Source of the DNA: Rhodopseudomonas sp.
Lineage (GTDB): Bacteria; Pseudomonadota; Alphaproteobacteria; Rhizobiales; Xanthobacteraceae
Reading direction: 5' to 3'
NCBI GenBank assembly: GCA_016124795.1
Contig: WGNB01000038.1
Location: forward strand, 62,001-126,000
Length of the DNA stretch: 64,000 nt
The position numbers were made by a program, and so were the translations under genes. This document shows positions 1-9,058 of this stretch, one piece after another; position 1 is the first letter of the stretch; each line of letters begins with the position of its first letter. A model generated the notes under the pieces. It saw only the letters and a list, made by a program, of their open reading frames with translations, was not told the origin of the DNA and made no database searches.

Positions 1-130
1 TTTTGTCGAGAGTCCGGAGAGTCAAATCTTAAAAAATCATTACGCACAAAAAACAGAGTCGGATCAAACAGCTAGCGATCGTGCGCGATACCGTTTTTGA
101 CGCCTTGGCACGCTCGATTAATAAACTGGA

Positions 131-2770
131 TTACCCGAGCGCGCGCTCGACGATATCGCTGAGATCGCGCGACAACGAAGCGCTGTTTTTGATTCGTTGC
201 AGCGCTGCTTGTGCGAGCGCGCGCCGGCCCGGTTCCAGTGTGCGCCAGGCGCGGAAAGCGGTCGCCATGCGGGCGGCGATCTGCGGGTTCTTCGGATCGA
301 GCGCCAGGATGGCGTCGGCGACGAAGCTATAGCCCGCACCGTCGGCACGGTTGAATTGCGTCGGGTTGGCTTGCGCGAAGGCGCCGATCAGGGCGCGGAC
401 CCGGTTCGGATTGGCAAAGGAGAAGGCTGGGTGCGCGGTCAGCGCACGGACATTGTCGAGCGTGACCGCTTGCGGCGCCGTTGCCTGCAACGAGAACCAT
501 TTGTCGATGACCAGCGCATTGTCGGCATAACGTCGATAGAAGTCGGCCAGCGCGGTATCGCGCGCCGGCACGTCATGCTGCGCCAAGGTTGCCAAGGCCG
601 CGAGGCGGTCGGTCATGTTGTCGGCGGAATCGTATTGACGTACCGCGCGCGCGATCGCGGCCGGTGACCGATCGGTCGCCAACAGATCAAGCGCGACGTT
701 GCGCAAGGCGCGTTTGCCGGCCGCCGCAGCGTCTGGCGAATAGGGACCGGCGACCGCCATGCGGTCGTAAGCCTTGGCCAGAGCGTCACCGAGCCTGGTA
801 CCGATCTCGATACGCAAGGCCGCGCGCGCGCGGTAAATCGCGTCCGGATCGATGTCGCCGCCGATCTCGCGCGCGATGTCGCCTTCGCCGGGCGGCGTGA
901 GCGCCAGCGCGACAAAAGCCGGCTCCAGCGTAACGTCGTCGAGAATGGCGGAGAATGCCGCGATCAGGCTGTTGTCGGTTTCCGGCGATTGCCCGGCGCG
1001 CAGCTTCGCGACGTTGCCGATCAGCAGCCGCACCGCGCCGGTTTGCAAGGCTTGCCAGCGATTGAACGGATCGCTGTCATGGGTGGCGAGGAAGGCGAGA
1101 TCCTCCGCAGTCAGATCGCTCACGAGTTTGATCGGCGCCGAGAAGCCGCGATTGATTGACAGCACCGGTCGTTGCGCGACGCCGGTAAAGACAAATTTGT
1201 GCTCGGCTTCGGTCAGCACCAATACGCCGCGCTCAACCGTATTGCCATCGGCAAGCGTCAGCGGCAGGTCGTTCCCGTCCGGGCCGATCAGTCCGGTGAC
1301 CAGCGGTATGACCATCGGCAATTTGGTCGGCTGGTTCGGCGTCGGCGGCACGACCTGCTTGCAGGTCAGTGTGTAGGTTCGCGTCGCCGCGTCGTGCGCG
1401 CCATGGACCGTCACCTCGGGCGTGCCGGCCTGGCTATACCACAGCATGAATTGCGTCATGTCGCGCTTGGCGACATCGGCGAAGCACTGGATGAACTGCT
1501 CGATGGTGGCGGCTTCGCCGTCGTGGCGTTCGAAATAGAGGTCCATGCCGGCGCGGAATTTCTCCTCGCCGAGCAGGGTGTGGACCATGCGCACCACCTC
1601 CGAGCCCTTCTCGTAGATGGTGGTGGTGTAGAAGTTGTTGATCTCTTTATAGGCGTCGGGCCGCACCGGATGCGCGAGCGGGCCGGCATCCTCGACGAAC
1701 TGGGTGGCGCGCAGGTTGCGCACGTCGGCGATGCGTTTGACCGGACGCGAGCGCATGTCGCTGCTGAATTCCTGATCGCGGAAGACGGTCAGGCCTTCCT
1801 TCAGGCAGAGCTGGAACCAGTCGCGGCAGGTGATGCGGTTGCCGGTCCAGTTGTGGAAATATTCGTGGGCGATGACAGCCTCGACGCCGCTGAAGTCGCT
1901 ATCCGTCGCGGTATCGCCCAGGGCGAGCACGTATTTGTCGTTGAAGACGTTAAGTCCCTTGTTCTCCATCGCGCCCATGTTGAAGTCGGACACGGCGACG
2001 ATCATGAAGATGTCGAGGTCGTATTCGCGGCCGAAGCGCTGTTCGTCCCAGCGCATCGAGCGCTTGAGCGCGTCCATGGCGTAACCGCAGGCGCCTTCCT
2101 TGCCGTGTTCGACGAAGATGCGCAGCGTGACGTCACGCCCGGACATGGTGCGGAACGTGTCTTCGACATGCGCGAGATCGCCGCCGACGAGCGCGAACAG
2201 ATAAGACGGCTTCTTGTGCGGATCGTGCCAGGTGGCGAAGTGACGGCCGCCGGGCAGGTCGCCTGCATCGATCAGATTGCCGTTCGACAGCAGCACCGGC
2301 GCCTGCGCCTTCTCGGCCTCGATGCGGGTGGTGTAGATCGCCATGATATCGGGACGATCCGGGAAATAGGTGATGCGGCGGAAGCCTTCGGCTTCGCATT
2401 GCGTGCAGAACGTGCCGCTCGAACGATAAAGGCCCGACAGCTGGGTATTGGCGGTGGGGTCGACCAGTGTTTCGATTTCCAGCGTGAAAGGTCCGTGCGG
2501 CGGCTGCGCGATGGTCAGCTTATCGGGCGTGGCGATATAGCTGTCGGCCGCCAGCGCCGCGCCGTTGAGCTTGAGCCCTTTGAGCGTCAGCCCGTCGCCG
2601 TCGAGCACCAGGGGCGCCGCCGGCGCTTGTGGATTGGGCGTCAGCGCCAGCGTCGCCCGTACCGCCGCCTCGGTCGGATGCAATTTCACATCGAGATCGA
2701 CGGTTTCGACCTGCCAATCAGGCTGGCGGTAATCTTTCAGGCGGATTTGGGGGGCAATGTCTGTGCGCAT
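131..2770 (-). CDS. pepN: Aminopeptidase N (M1 family zinc metallopeptidase)
   Basis: Cytoplasmic aminopeptidase that removes N-terminal residues from peptides. The 879-residue protein has the M1 exopeptidase motif GAMEN at residues 266-270, the zinc motif HEYFH at 302-306 and the third zinc ligand Glu near 325 (KEGLTV). The pattern matches the E. coli PepN subfamily, including the extra C-terminal helical part, and the length is usual for it. No signal peptide is visible. The start at 2770 is only 58 bases from the start of the divergent alcohol dehydrogenase gene, so the two promoters must share that short gap. Nothing else is clearly coded in the 130 bases left of its stop. Confidence 0.96.
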   Translation of the reverse strand: MRTDIAPQIRLKDYRQPDWQVETVDLDVKLHPTEAAVRATLALTPNPQAPAAPLVLDGDGLTLKGLKLNGAALAADSYIATPDKLTIAQPPHGPFTLEIETLVDPTANTQLSGLYRSSGTFCTQCEAEGFRRITYFPDRPDIMAIYTTRIEAEKAQAPVLLSNGNLIDAGDLPGGRHFATWHDPHKKPSYLFALVGGDLAHVEDTFRTMSGRDVTLRIFVEHGKEGACGYAMDALKRSMRWDEQRFGREYDLDIFMIVAVSDFNMGAMENKGLNVFNDKYVLALGDTATDSDFSGVEAVIAHEYFHNWTGNRITCRDWFQLCLKEGLTVFRDQEFSSDMRSRPVKRIADVRNLRATQFVEDAGPLAHPVRPDAYKEINNFYTTTIYEKGSEVVRMVHTLLGEEKFRAGMDLYFERHDGEAATIEQFIQCFADVAKRDMTQFMLWYSQAGTPEVTVHGAHDAATRTYTLTCKQVVPPTPNQPTKLPMVIPLVTGLIGPDGNDLPLTLADGNTVERGVLVLTEAEHKFVFTGVAQRPVLSINRGFSAPIKLVSDLTAEDLAFLATHDSDPFNRWQALQTGAVRLLIGNVAKLRAGQSPETDNSLIAAFSAILDDVTLEPAFVALALTPPGEGDIAREIGGDIDPDAIYRARAALRIEIGTRLGDALAKAYDRMAVAGPYSPDAAAAGKRALRNVALDLLATDRSPAAIARAVRQYDSADNMTDRLAALATLAQHDVPARDTALADFYRRYADNALVIDKWFSLQATAPQAVTLDNVRALTAHPAFSFANPNRVRALIGAFAQANPTQFNRADGAGYSFVADAILALDPKNPQIAARMATAFRAWRTLEPGRRALAQAALQRIKNSASLSRDLSDIVERALG

Positions 2771-2828
2771 TAAACTGATCTAAGGTGTCCGGCGGCGAAT
2801 TGGAAGAATGGAATTGAGGGGCAATCCG

Positions 2829-3836
2829 ATGACGGTCATGCGCGCTATGGTGCTGGATCGGCCCGGGTCGGCGTTGGTGCTGCGCGAACGGCCGCTGCCG
2901 GTTCCGGGTGCCGGCGAACTGCTGATCGCGGTGTCCGCTTGCGGCGTTTGCCGCACCGATCTGCACGTCGTCGATGGCGACCTGACCCATCCGAAGCTGC
3001 CGATCGTGCCGGGCCATGAAATCGTCGGCCGGGTCGCTGGCATCGGCGCCGGGGTCACAGGCTTTGCGGTCGGCGAGCGGGTCGGGGTGCCGTGGCTGGG
3101 CGCGACCTGCGGTGTTTGTCCCTATTGCCGTTCGGAGGCCGAAAACCTGTGCGATACGCCGGTCTTTACCGGCTATACCCGCGACGGCGGCTTTGCCAGC
3201 CATGCCGTCGCCGACGCGCGCTATTGCTTTCCGCTCGGCGAGGACGGCGATGATGCCGAGATCGCGCCCTGGCTGTGTGCCGGGCTGATCGGTTGGCGCA
3301 GTTACCGCATGGCGGGCGAAGCCAGGATCGGCAATGCCATGAACCTCGGGCTTTATGGCTTCGGCGCTGCCGCGCATATTCTGGCGCAGGTCGCAATCTG
3401 GCAGGGGCGGCGGATCTTCGCTTTCACGCGGCAAGGCGACGTCGCGGCACAGGATTTTGCCCGTTCGCTCGGCGCGGTCTGGGCCGGCGCTTCCGAGGAC
3501 GTGCCGCCGGAGCCGCTCGATGCCGCGATCATCTTCGCGCCGGTCGGGGCGCTGGTGCCGCTGGCGCTGAAAGCCGTGAGGAAAGGTGGCCGCGTGGTTT
3601 GCGGCGGCATTCACATGTCGGACATTCCGAGCTTTCCCTATGCGTCGTTGTGGGAAGAACGTCATCTGGTGTCGGTCGCCAATCTGACGCGCGCCGACGC
3701 GCATGAGTTTCTGGCGATCGCGCCGAAGGCCGGCGTGCAATGCGCCGTGACGCGCTATCCGTTGGCGCGCGCCAACGAGGCGCTGGCCGACCTGCGTGAC
3801 GGCCGGCTGCAAGGCGCGGCGGTGTTGGTGCCGTAA
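2829..3836 (+). CDS. Zinc-dependent alcohol dehydrogenase (MDR family)
   Basis: Predicted NAD(P)-dependent oxidation of a primary alcohol or reduction of an aldehyde. The 335-residue protein has catalytic zinc ligands in CGVCRTDLH (Cys41) and GHE (His63), and a four-cysteine structural zinc loop at C94, C97, C100 and C108. The Rossmann glycine pattern GLYGFGAAA follows in the second half. I chose ATG 2829 because GAGGGG (2816-2821) lies 7 bases upstream; an in-frame ATG at 2808 precedes that ribosome site and is probably not used. The closest recognised type is the AdhA/AdhP-like zinc-binding alcohol dehydrogenase; the substrate is unknown. It converges with the CDF transporter gene. Confidence 0.9.
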   Translation: MTVMRAMVLDRPGSALVLRERPLPVPGAGELLIAVSACGVCRTDLHVVDGDLTHPKLPIVPGHEIVGRVAGIGAGVTGFAVGERVGVPWLGATCGVCPYCRSEAENLCDTPVFTGYTRDGGFASHAVADARYCFPLGEDGDDAEIAPWLCAGLIGWRSYRMAGEARIGNAMNLGLYGFGAAAHILAQVAIWQGRRIFAFTRQGDVAAQDFARSLGAVWAGASEDVPPEPLDAAIIFAPVGALVPLALKAVRKGGRVVCGGIHMSDIPSFPYASLWEERHLVSVANLTRADAHEFLAIAPKAGVQCAVTRYPLARANEALADLRDGRLQGAAVLVP

Positions 3837-3883
3837 ATGTAATGCTGCTCCGGATGCGGCCGCGGCATTGGCCTTCGGATTAC

Positions 3884-3914
3884 GGGTTCGCGTTTTCAAC
3901 GCGCCCCGGAATGA
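3884..3914. repeat. Short imperfect inverted repeat of the CCCCGGAATGA type between convergent genes
   Basis: GGGTTCGCG and CGCGCCCCGGAATGAC form an imperfect inverted repeat between the stops of the alcohol dehydrogenase and CDF genes. The right arm (CGCGCCCCGGAATGA) is the same as the right arm of the better palindrome at 25187-25223, also between convergent stops. Such elements recur in intergenic DNA of Bradyrhizobium and relatives. It may act as a two-way terminator; that is inference. Confidence 0.5.
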
Positions 3915-3921
3915 CCAGGCG

Positions 3922-5292
3922 TTACCGCATCGGCTCGGCGTGGCCGATGACGCGCTTGATCATCGACGAATGTTCCTTCAGCGCCCGTTCCAGCGCGTCG
4001 ACTTTTTCATGTACGGTTTGCACCGTCATCTCGGGATCGACGCGGCAATGGAAATTGACGATCTCGCCGTCGTCGGTTTCGCGCACCCGCACGTCGTGGA
4101 TGTTGCGCAACGCGCGATCCTGCGCGGCGAGTTCGGCGAGCGCGGTCTTGACCGCGATCACCCGTTCCGGCGGCGCTTCGCGGCCGAGCGCGTCCTCAGG
4201 CTGCAGCGGCTCGATGTGGGTTTCGACCTCGACGCCGGGCCCCAACTCCTCGGCGATGGCGTCTTCGAGGCCGTCGGCCAGTTCGTGGGCAGCCATGAGG
4301 GACAACTTGCCGTCGACTTCAAGGTCGAGCGCGACGGCCAGCTTGTCGCGGATATTGTGGACGGTGACGTGATGAACGGCGAGCGCGCGATTGCGCGCGA
4401 TTACCATGACGCGATCGAGCACGGTTTCGTTGTCGAGTGCGACCGGATCGGTGGTCACGATCGGCTCCGCGCCCGGGATGCCGGCGCGCAGCGCGTCGCC
4501 GACGGCGAGCTTGATCGCGGTGACGCGGTCGAGCGGCAGGGTGCGGTTCACCGCCACGGTGAGGTCGATAAACGTGGTCTCGCCGACGGCGCGGGCGCGC
4601 ACACGTTCGACGTCGACCACGCCGGCGACGTCCTTGACGATATCGGTGATGTTGGCGGTGGCGCCGGCTGGCGCGGTGTCGGTCAGCGTCTCGATGGTGC
4701 GGCGGCCGAGCCGCCAGCCGGCGACACAGACCAGCAGCGCGACCGCAAGCGCCGCCACGGAGTCCGCCCACCACAGGCCGAAGCGCACGCCAATCAGGCC
4801 GATGATGACGGCGAGCGAGGCCCACAGGTCGGACGAGAAGTGCAGCGCGTCGGCTTCCAGCGCCTGGCTTTGCGTTGCCTTGGCGACGCGCGACAACGCG
4901 CGCGAACGGAAGAAGTCGATCAAAACCGAACCGGCCATCACCGCGAAGGCCCAATAGGTCGCGCTGACCTCATGCGATTCATGATCGACCAGTCGCTTGA
5001 CGGCTTCCCAGATCACGATACCGGAAAGCAGAAACAACAAGGCGGTTTCACCGAGCGCCGAGACGCTCTCGACCTTGCCGTGGCCGTAATGGTGCTCTTC
5101 GTCGGCCGGCTTGCCGGATACGCGCACCGCGGCATAGGTCATGATCGCGGCGCCGAGATCGATCAGCGAATGGCCGGCTTCGGACAGGATCGCCAGCGAC
5201 CCGGTCGCCAGACCGACGACGCCCTTGGCGATTGTCATCGCCGCTGACGCTGCGATCGAGCTTAACGCGACCTGTTCCTTTTGCTCCTGCAT
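3922..5292 (-). CDS. Cation diffusion facilitator (CDF) family metal exporter
   Basis: Inner-membrane divalent-metal/proton antiporter. The 456-residue protein begins with a six-helix CDF domain. Two HxxxD pairs are visible, H41/D45 in SEAGHSLID and H151/D155 in DALHFSSD, giving the HD-HD transport site usually found in Zn/Cd-type rather than Mn-type CDFs. A His-rich loop (EEHHYGHG) lies near residue 66. The cytoplasmic tail is about 250 residues, longer than the single roughly 90-residue domain of most family members, and appears to contain two ferredoxin-like C-terminal domains. I chose the ATG at 5292 (MQEQKEQ); an in-frame ATG at 5373 would add 27 residues with no family resemblance. Confidence 0.88.
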   Translation of the reverse strand: MQEQKEQVALSSIAASAAMTIAKGVVGLATGSLAILSEAGHSLIDLGAAIMTYAAVRVSGKPADEEHHYGHGKVESVSALGETALLFLLSGIVIWEAVKRLVDHESHEVSATYWAFAVMAGSVLIDFFRSRALSRVAKATQSQALEADALHFSSDLWASLAVIIGLIGVRFGLWWADSVAALAVALLVCVAGWRLGRRTIETLTDTAPAGATANITDIVKDVAGVVDVERVRARAVGETTFIDLTVAVNRTLPLDRVTAIKLAVGDALRAGIPGAEPIVTTDPVALDNETVLDRVMVIARNRALAVHHVTVHNIRDKLAVALDLEVDGKLSLMAAHELADGLEDAIAEELGPGVEVETHIEPLQPEDALGREAPPERVIAVKTALAELAAQDRALRNIHDVRVRETDDGEIVNFHCRVDPEMTVQTVHEKVDALERALKEHSSMIKRVIGHAEPMR

Positions 5293-5486
5293 CGCCTTTG
5301 TCCGGTCAACCGCAATCCACGATCCGAGGCCTGGGTTTGACGGCATTTTGACCGGGCGTGCAACCCGGGACAAAGGTTTAACCTAAGCTTTTAGGTCGCA
5401 GCTAACGTGCGAATGCGTCGCAACTGCACCGGCGGCGCGACGAACCTCGGTCGGCAGACCGGTTATCGGCGCGCGTGAAATCCGGA

Positions 5487-6551
5487 TCAGTCGGTAATGG
5501 CTTTCCCTGCGTCGGCGGTTTTTCCCGGTTTGGTTAGCCAGTTGCCAATCAGCGACGATAGTATGCCAGGCAGTTCGGTACGCCGGAACGGGATCGGCCG
5601 GCACAGGCCCATGGTGACCAGTCCGAGCCGCGCCATGCGCTGGGAAGCGTATACCGACTCCGCCGCGCTGGTCGCCAATCGTTCGGCGATCGCGCCACCG
5701 AGATGCTGGGTCAAGGCCGCGCCTGCAAAGTCGACCGCGCCGAGCTTGCCGGCCTCGAACACCAGCCGCTTCAGCAGATGCAGTGTCGCCAAGGCTGAGG
5801 GTCGGTGGCCATAGCAGGCGGCGATCTCGCGCACCATGCGCACCGCGCAGGCGATAAAGAACAAGGCGTCGGTGATGGCGGTCGGGCTGATCGCGGTGAT
5901 GCCGAAGGCGCGCGTGGAGGCGCGGCGGACAATCGTTTCGGCGCGCCGGTCGAGCGGCGTCATGACGGTCTGGGTCAGGATCTCGAGTTGCTGGGCTGGC
6001 GTATGGTGACGTTGCAGCTTACGCTGGAACGATTCAATCGTCGCCTTGCTCTCGCGGTCCTTCGGGACTTCGGCGATGACGTCGCGGATCGCCTGTTGCG
6101 CCTCGGCGGGCCGGATGGTCTGCCACTCGACGTTAAAGCGTTGCTGATTGGCCTCGACATTCTTCAGCGCAAGATAAGTGCGCATCTCGTGTGCGATCAG
6201 CGCCAGCGCTCCGGCAATGCCGAGCCCGGCCACGCCGCTCGCGACATAGCCGAGCGTGGGGCTCGAATTGAAAGCGGAGTCGATCCATAGATAAAGGTCG
6301 ATGCCGAACCAGGCGCAGACCGCGATGCCGAGGCCTGCGAGGCCGAAGCGGACCGCCGCGCTGCGCCGCTTTTTCTTGGTGACTACCGCCGCGGGACGCG
6401 GCTCGGCGGGCGGCGCCGGCACGATCCTGCCGGTCTGGGCGGTCGAGAATACGCGCGGCCCCGCGATCGTCGCGGCGTCAGCACCGGCCGGCTGCTCGGC
6501 CGTCATGACACGCGGGCGCAACGGTTCGTCGTGATGATCGGTCTGGCTCAT
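5487..6551 (-). CDS. ycjF: YcjF family membrane protein (UPF0283/TIGR01620)
   Basis: Inner-membrane protein of unknown biochemical role in the YcjF family. The 354-residue chain has a polar, Pro/Ala-rich N-terminus ending in a basic cluster (KKKRR), two hydrophobic segments around residues 70-115, and a helical cytoplasmic domain with the family-typical stretch VRMVREIAACYGHRPS. It overlaps the end of ycjX by four bases (ATGA), so the two are translationally coupled. ycjX-ycjF adjacency is the usual arrangement, and in Enterobacteria both belong to stress (heat/phage-shock) networks; no such regulation can be read here. Confidence 0.9.
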   Translation of the reverse strand: MSQTDHHDEPLRPRVMTAEQPAGADAATIAGPRVFSTAQTGRIVPAPPAEPRPAAVVTKKKRRSAAVRFGLAGLGIAVCAWFGIDLYLWIDSAFNSSPTLGYVASGVAGLGIAGALALIAHEMRTYLALKNVEANQQRFNVEWQTIRPAEAQQAIRDVIAEVPKDRESKATIESFQRKLQRHHTPAQQLEILTQTVMTPLDRRAETIVRRASTRAFGITAISPTAITDALFFIACAVRMVREIAACYGHRPSALATLHLLKRLVFEAGKLGAVDFAGAALTQHLGGAIAERLATSAAESVYASQRMARLGLVTMGLCRPIPFRRTELPGILSSLIGNWLTKPGKTADAGKAITD

Positions 6552-7990
6552 CGCAATTTGTCTCCGATGAGATAATCGAGCGCGAGGTCGAGATTGATGT
6601 GAGCGATGCCGTCGACCGGCGAGACGTCGATCACCGGCGGCTCGAATACCGGAATATTGAGAAACGGCTGGCCCCAGGCTTCCGGCTTGGGCGGCTTGGC
6701 CGGTACGTTGCCGACAAAGAACTTCTCCCAGGTGTCCTTGCCGACCGGCTTGCCGACGACGACCTGAACGCGGTGACCGTCGATCTCGACGGTATCCTCC
6801 TGGGTTGAAATGACCGAGGCGAGCGCCGCGACATCGATCTCGGCATTGCTGCTGGTGACGTCGAGCGCCGGCAGCGCGACCATGTTACGCAGCAGCGCCG
6901 CCAGATGATCGCGCTGGATATCCGGAACATGATCGGCCTTGGTGGCGGCGAACAGCACCTTCTCGATCCGGTTGACGCGCAACAGCCGGCGCAGAATGTT
7001 GCTCTGGCCGTAGCGGAAGCTGTCGAGGATGGCGTCGATCGCGCGGCGGGTATCGTCGAAGACTTCGCGGCCGGCCAACAGCGCGCCGAGTACATCGACC
7101 AGCACGACCTGACGCGAGAAGCTGCCGAAATATTGCCGGTAGAACGGCGTGACGATGTCGGCCTTGTAGGCCTCGAAGCGTTGCGCCATCAGCGCGCCGA
7201 GCGTGCCGGGTTTGCCATGATCGAATCCGGCTGGCAGGTCGAGCGGGGCAAACCATAGCGTGGGGTTGTCGGCGAGCGCGCCGGGGTCGAGAAAATGGCC
7301 GGGTTGCAGGAAGCTCAGACCATGCCGGTCGCGCGCCGCGCGCAGATAGGTCGCGTAAAGCTCGTGGGCTCGCTTTGCGTCGTCGCCATTATCGGCGGTG
7401 TCGGGCCCGTGGTCGGCAATGAAGCCGAGGAAGTCACGCGCGATCTCGGCGCGCAGGCCGCGTCGGGCGAGCTGCAGCGTGGCGCGCGACCAGTCGGCAT
7501 AGCTTTGCGTCAGCAGCGGCAGGTCGAGCAGCCATTCGCCGGGGTAGTCGACAATCCTGAGCCTCAAGGTGGCGATGCCGTCGCCGATCTGCCCGAGCAG
7601 AAAGCCGAGCGCGCCGGAGGGCGCGAAGCGGATGTCGATTTCGATCTCGCTGATGTCGGTGGTGCGTGCCGGCCAGTCCGCCGGGGTTGCCGCCATGTGC
7701 TCGATGTTCTGCTCATAGGGAAAGCGGGGCAGCCGGCTCGCGGGATGGCCGGCGAGCCGGGCGGCGACCAGCCGGCCTTCGCCCACCACTTTGAGAAGTG
7801 GCATGCGGTGCGGCTGATGCAGCGCGCTCAGCAGGTTATGCACCAGGCTGGTGATGAACACGGTCTTGCCGGCGCGGCTCAAGCCGGTCACAGCCAATGA
7901 GACCGTCGAGCCCTTCACCAGTTCCGTGAGATCGGGCGCGCCGGACAGCAAGTCGGCAAGGCCGGCCCCGGCGCGGTCGAGCAAAGACAT
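6548..7990 (-). CDS. ycjX: YcjX family P-loop NTPase (DUF463)
   Basis: Predicted GTPase-like protein of the YcjX family. The 480-residue protein has a Walker A motif GLSRAGKT at residues 36-43 and a NKxD-like TKADH segment in the second half. YcjX proteins are stress-induced GTP-binding proteins; the physiological target is not established. It is the first gene of a two-gene unit with ycjF downstream. The 138-base gap to the response-regulator stop (7991-8128) should hold its promoter; TCCTTTCCTCCC on the plus strand just upstream of the start reads as a GGGAGGAAAGGA ribosome site on the minus strand. Confidence 0.9.
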   Translation of the reverse strand: MSLLDRAGAGLADLLSGAPDLTELVKGSTVSLAVTGLSRAGKTVFITSLVHNLLSALHQPHRMPLLKVVGEGRLVAARLAGHPASRLPRFPYEQNIEHMAATPADWPARTTDISEIEIDIRFAPSGALGFLLGQIGDGIATLRLRIVDYPGEWLLDLPLLTQSYADWSRATLQLARRGLRAEIARDFLGFIADHGPDTADNGDDAKRAHELYATYLRAARDRHGLSFLQPGHFLDPGALADNPTLWFAPLDLPAGFDHGKPGTLGALMAQRFEAYKADIVTPFYRQYFGSFSRQVVLVDVLGALLAGREVFDDTRRAIDAILDSFRYGQSNILRRLLRVNRIEKVLFAATKADHVPDIQRDHLAALLRNMVALPALDVTSSNAEIDVAALASVISTQEDTVEIDGHRVQVVVGKPVGKDTWEKFFVGNVPAKPPKPEAWGQPFLNIPVFEPPVIDVSPVDGIAHINLDLALDYLIGDKLR

Positions 7991-8128
7991 TCTGATCCTT
8001 TCCTCCCGACCCGACGCGCCCGAAAGCGCGCCGCGTCACGATCCGAACGTCTTATATAGGGATGCGGGCCGCCGAAACATCGGCCCGGCACGCGCCGTGC
8101 GGCAATTTTCCCACGTCGCCGCCGGCGG

Positions 8129-9058
8129 CTAACGCGCCGCCAGCGAACGGGCGGCCAGCGCCGCGGCGGAGGTCCGGTTCTCGACCCCGAGCTTGGTAAA
8201 GATCTGCTCGAGATGCTTGTTGACCGTGCGTGGGCTCAAGGTGAGGATTTCGGCGACGTCACGGTTCGACTTGCCGCGCGCGATCCACAGCAGCACCTCG
8301 GCTTCGCGCTGGGTCAGATTGAGTTTGTCGCGCAGCACCAGCTGGTCGTCCTTTGGGTCGCCGTCGATCAGCCGTAGCAGGATTTCGTCGGCGGCGATGT
8401 GACTGATGATCGATAATTCCAGCTTGAGCCCGGATCCCGGCGCGCCGAGCGCCACCGAGCCGTTGTCGGTCGATGGCAAGCGTTCGGAATGGCGGGCCAG
8501 CCAGTCGCGCACATTGGCAGGCAGCAGATAGGCCTCCGAATTGAAGTCGGTAAATACCGTGCTAAGCAGTTTGGCGGCCTGCGGTGTCGCCCACAGAATC
8601 CGGCCGGCGCGATTGGTGGCGAGCAGGAACCGGCCCGAGGCATCGAGTGCCGACCGTGCGCTCTGCGAAATGCGGGCATTGGCCAGATGCACCCGGATGC
8701 GGGCCAGCAATTCGTCGGGCGCGATCGGCTTGGTCACGTAGTCAACGCCGCCGGCATCCAGTCCCTTGATGATGTCCTCGGTCTCGCTCAGACCGGTCAT
8801 GAAGATGATCGGTACGTGGCTGAGCGCGCTGTTGCGCTTGAGGCGCCGGCAGATCTCGAAGCCGTCAATGCCCGGCATGACGGCGTCCATCAGAATGACG
8901 TCGGGCGTGATGCGTTCGATCAGCGACAGCGCCTGTTCGCCGTCGAGCGCGACCAGCACGGTCATGCCGGCGCCCTCGATGGCGTCGGTCAGCATCCGCA
9001 AGGTATTGGGTGAATCGTCGACCACCAGGACGATGTCGCGCGGCTCGTGATTAGTCAT
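8129..9058 (-). CDS. Response regulator, REC plus LuxR/NarL-type HTH
   Basis: Predicted DNA-binding partner of the upstream kinase. The 309-residue protein has a receiver domain with phospho-acceptor Asp58 (ILMDAVMPG) and the conserved Lys in YVTKP, a PAS-like middle segment (about 135-225; LLATNRAGRILWATPQA), and a C-terminal LuxR-type HTH (LTQREAEVLLWIARGKSNRD...LSPRTVNKHLEQIFTKLGV). I chose ATG 9058 because it overlaps the kinase stop by 8 bases and begins just before the receiver; an in-frame ATG at 9112 lies inside the kinase gene. The likely target is the tandem repeat upstream of urtA. Confidence 0.9.
   Translation of the reverse strand: MTNHEPRDIVLVVDDSPNTLRMLTDAIEGAGMTVLVALDGEQALSLIERITPDVILMDAVMPGIDGFEICRRLKRNSALSHVPIIFMTGLSETEDIIKGLDAGGVDYVTKPIAPDELLARIRVHLANARISQSARSALDASGRFLLATNRAGRILWATPQAAKLLSTVFTDFNSEAYLLPANVRDWLARHSERLPSTDNGSVALGAPGSGLKLELSIISHIAADEILLRLIDGDPKDDQLVLRDKLNLTQREAEVLLWIARGKSNRDVAEILTLSPRTVNKHLEQIFTKLGVENRTSAAALAARSLAAR

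Noticed and set aside
1-130. Possible gene end left of pepN
   Set aside because: No frame with recognisable protein features; short A/T-rich and inverted words only. Nothing is annotated there.
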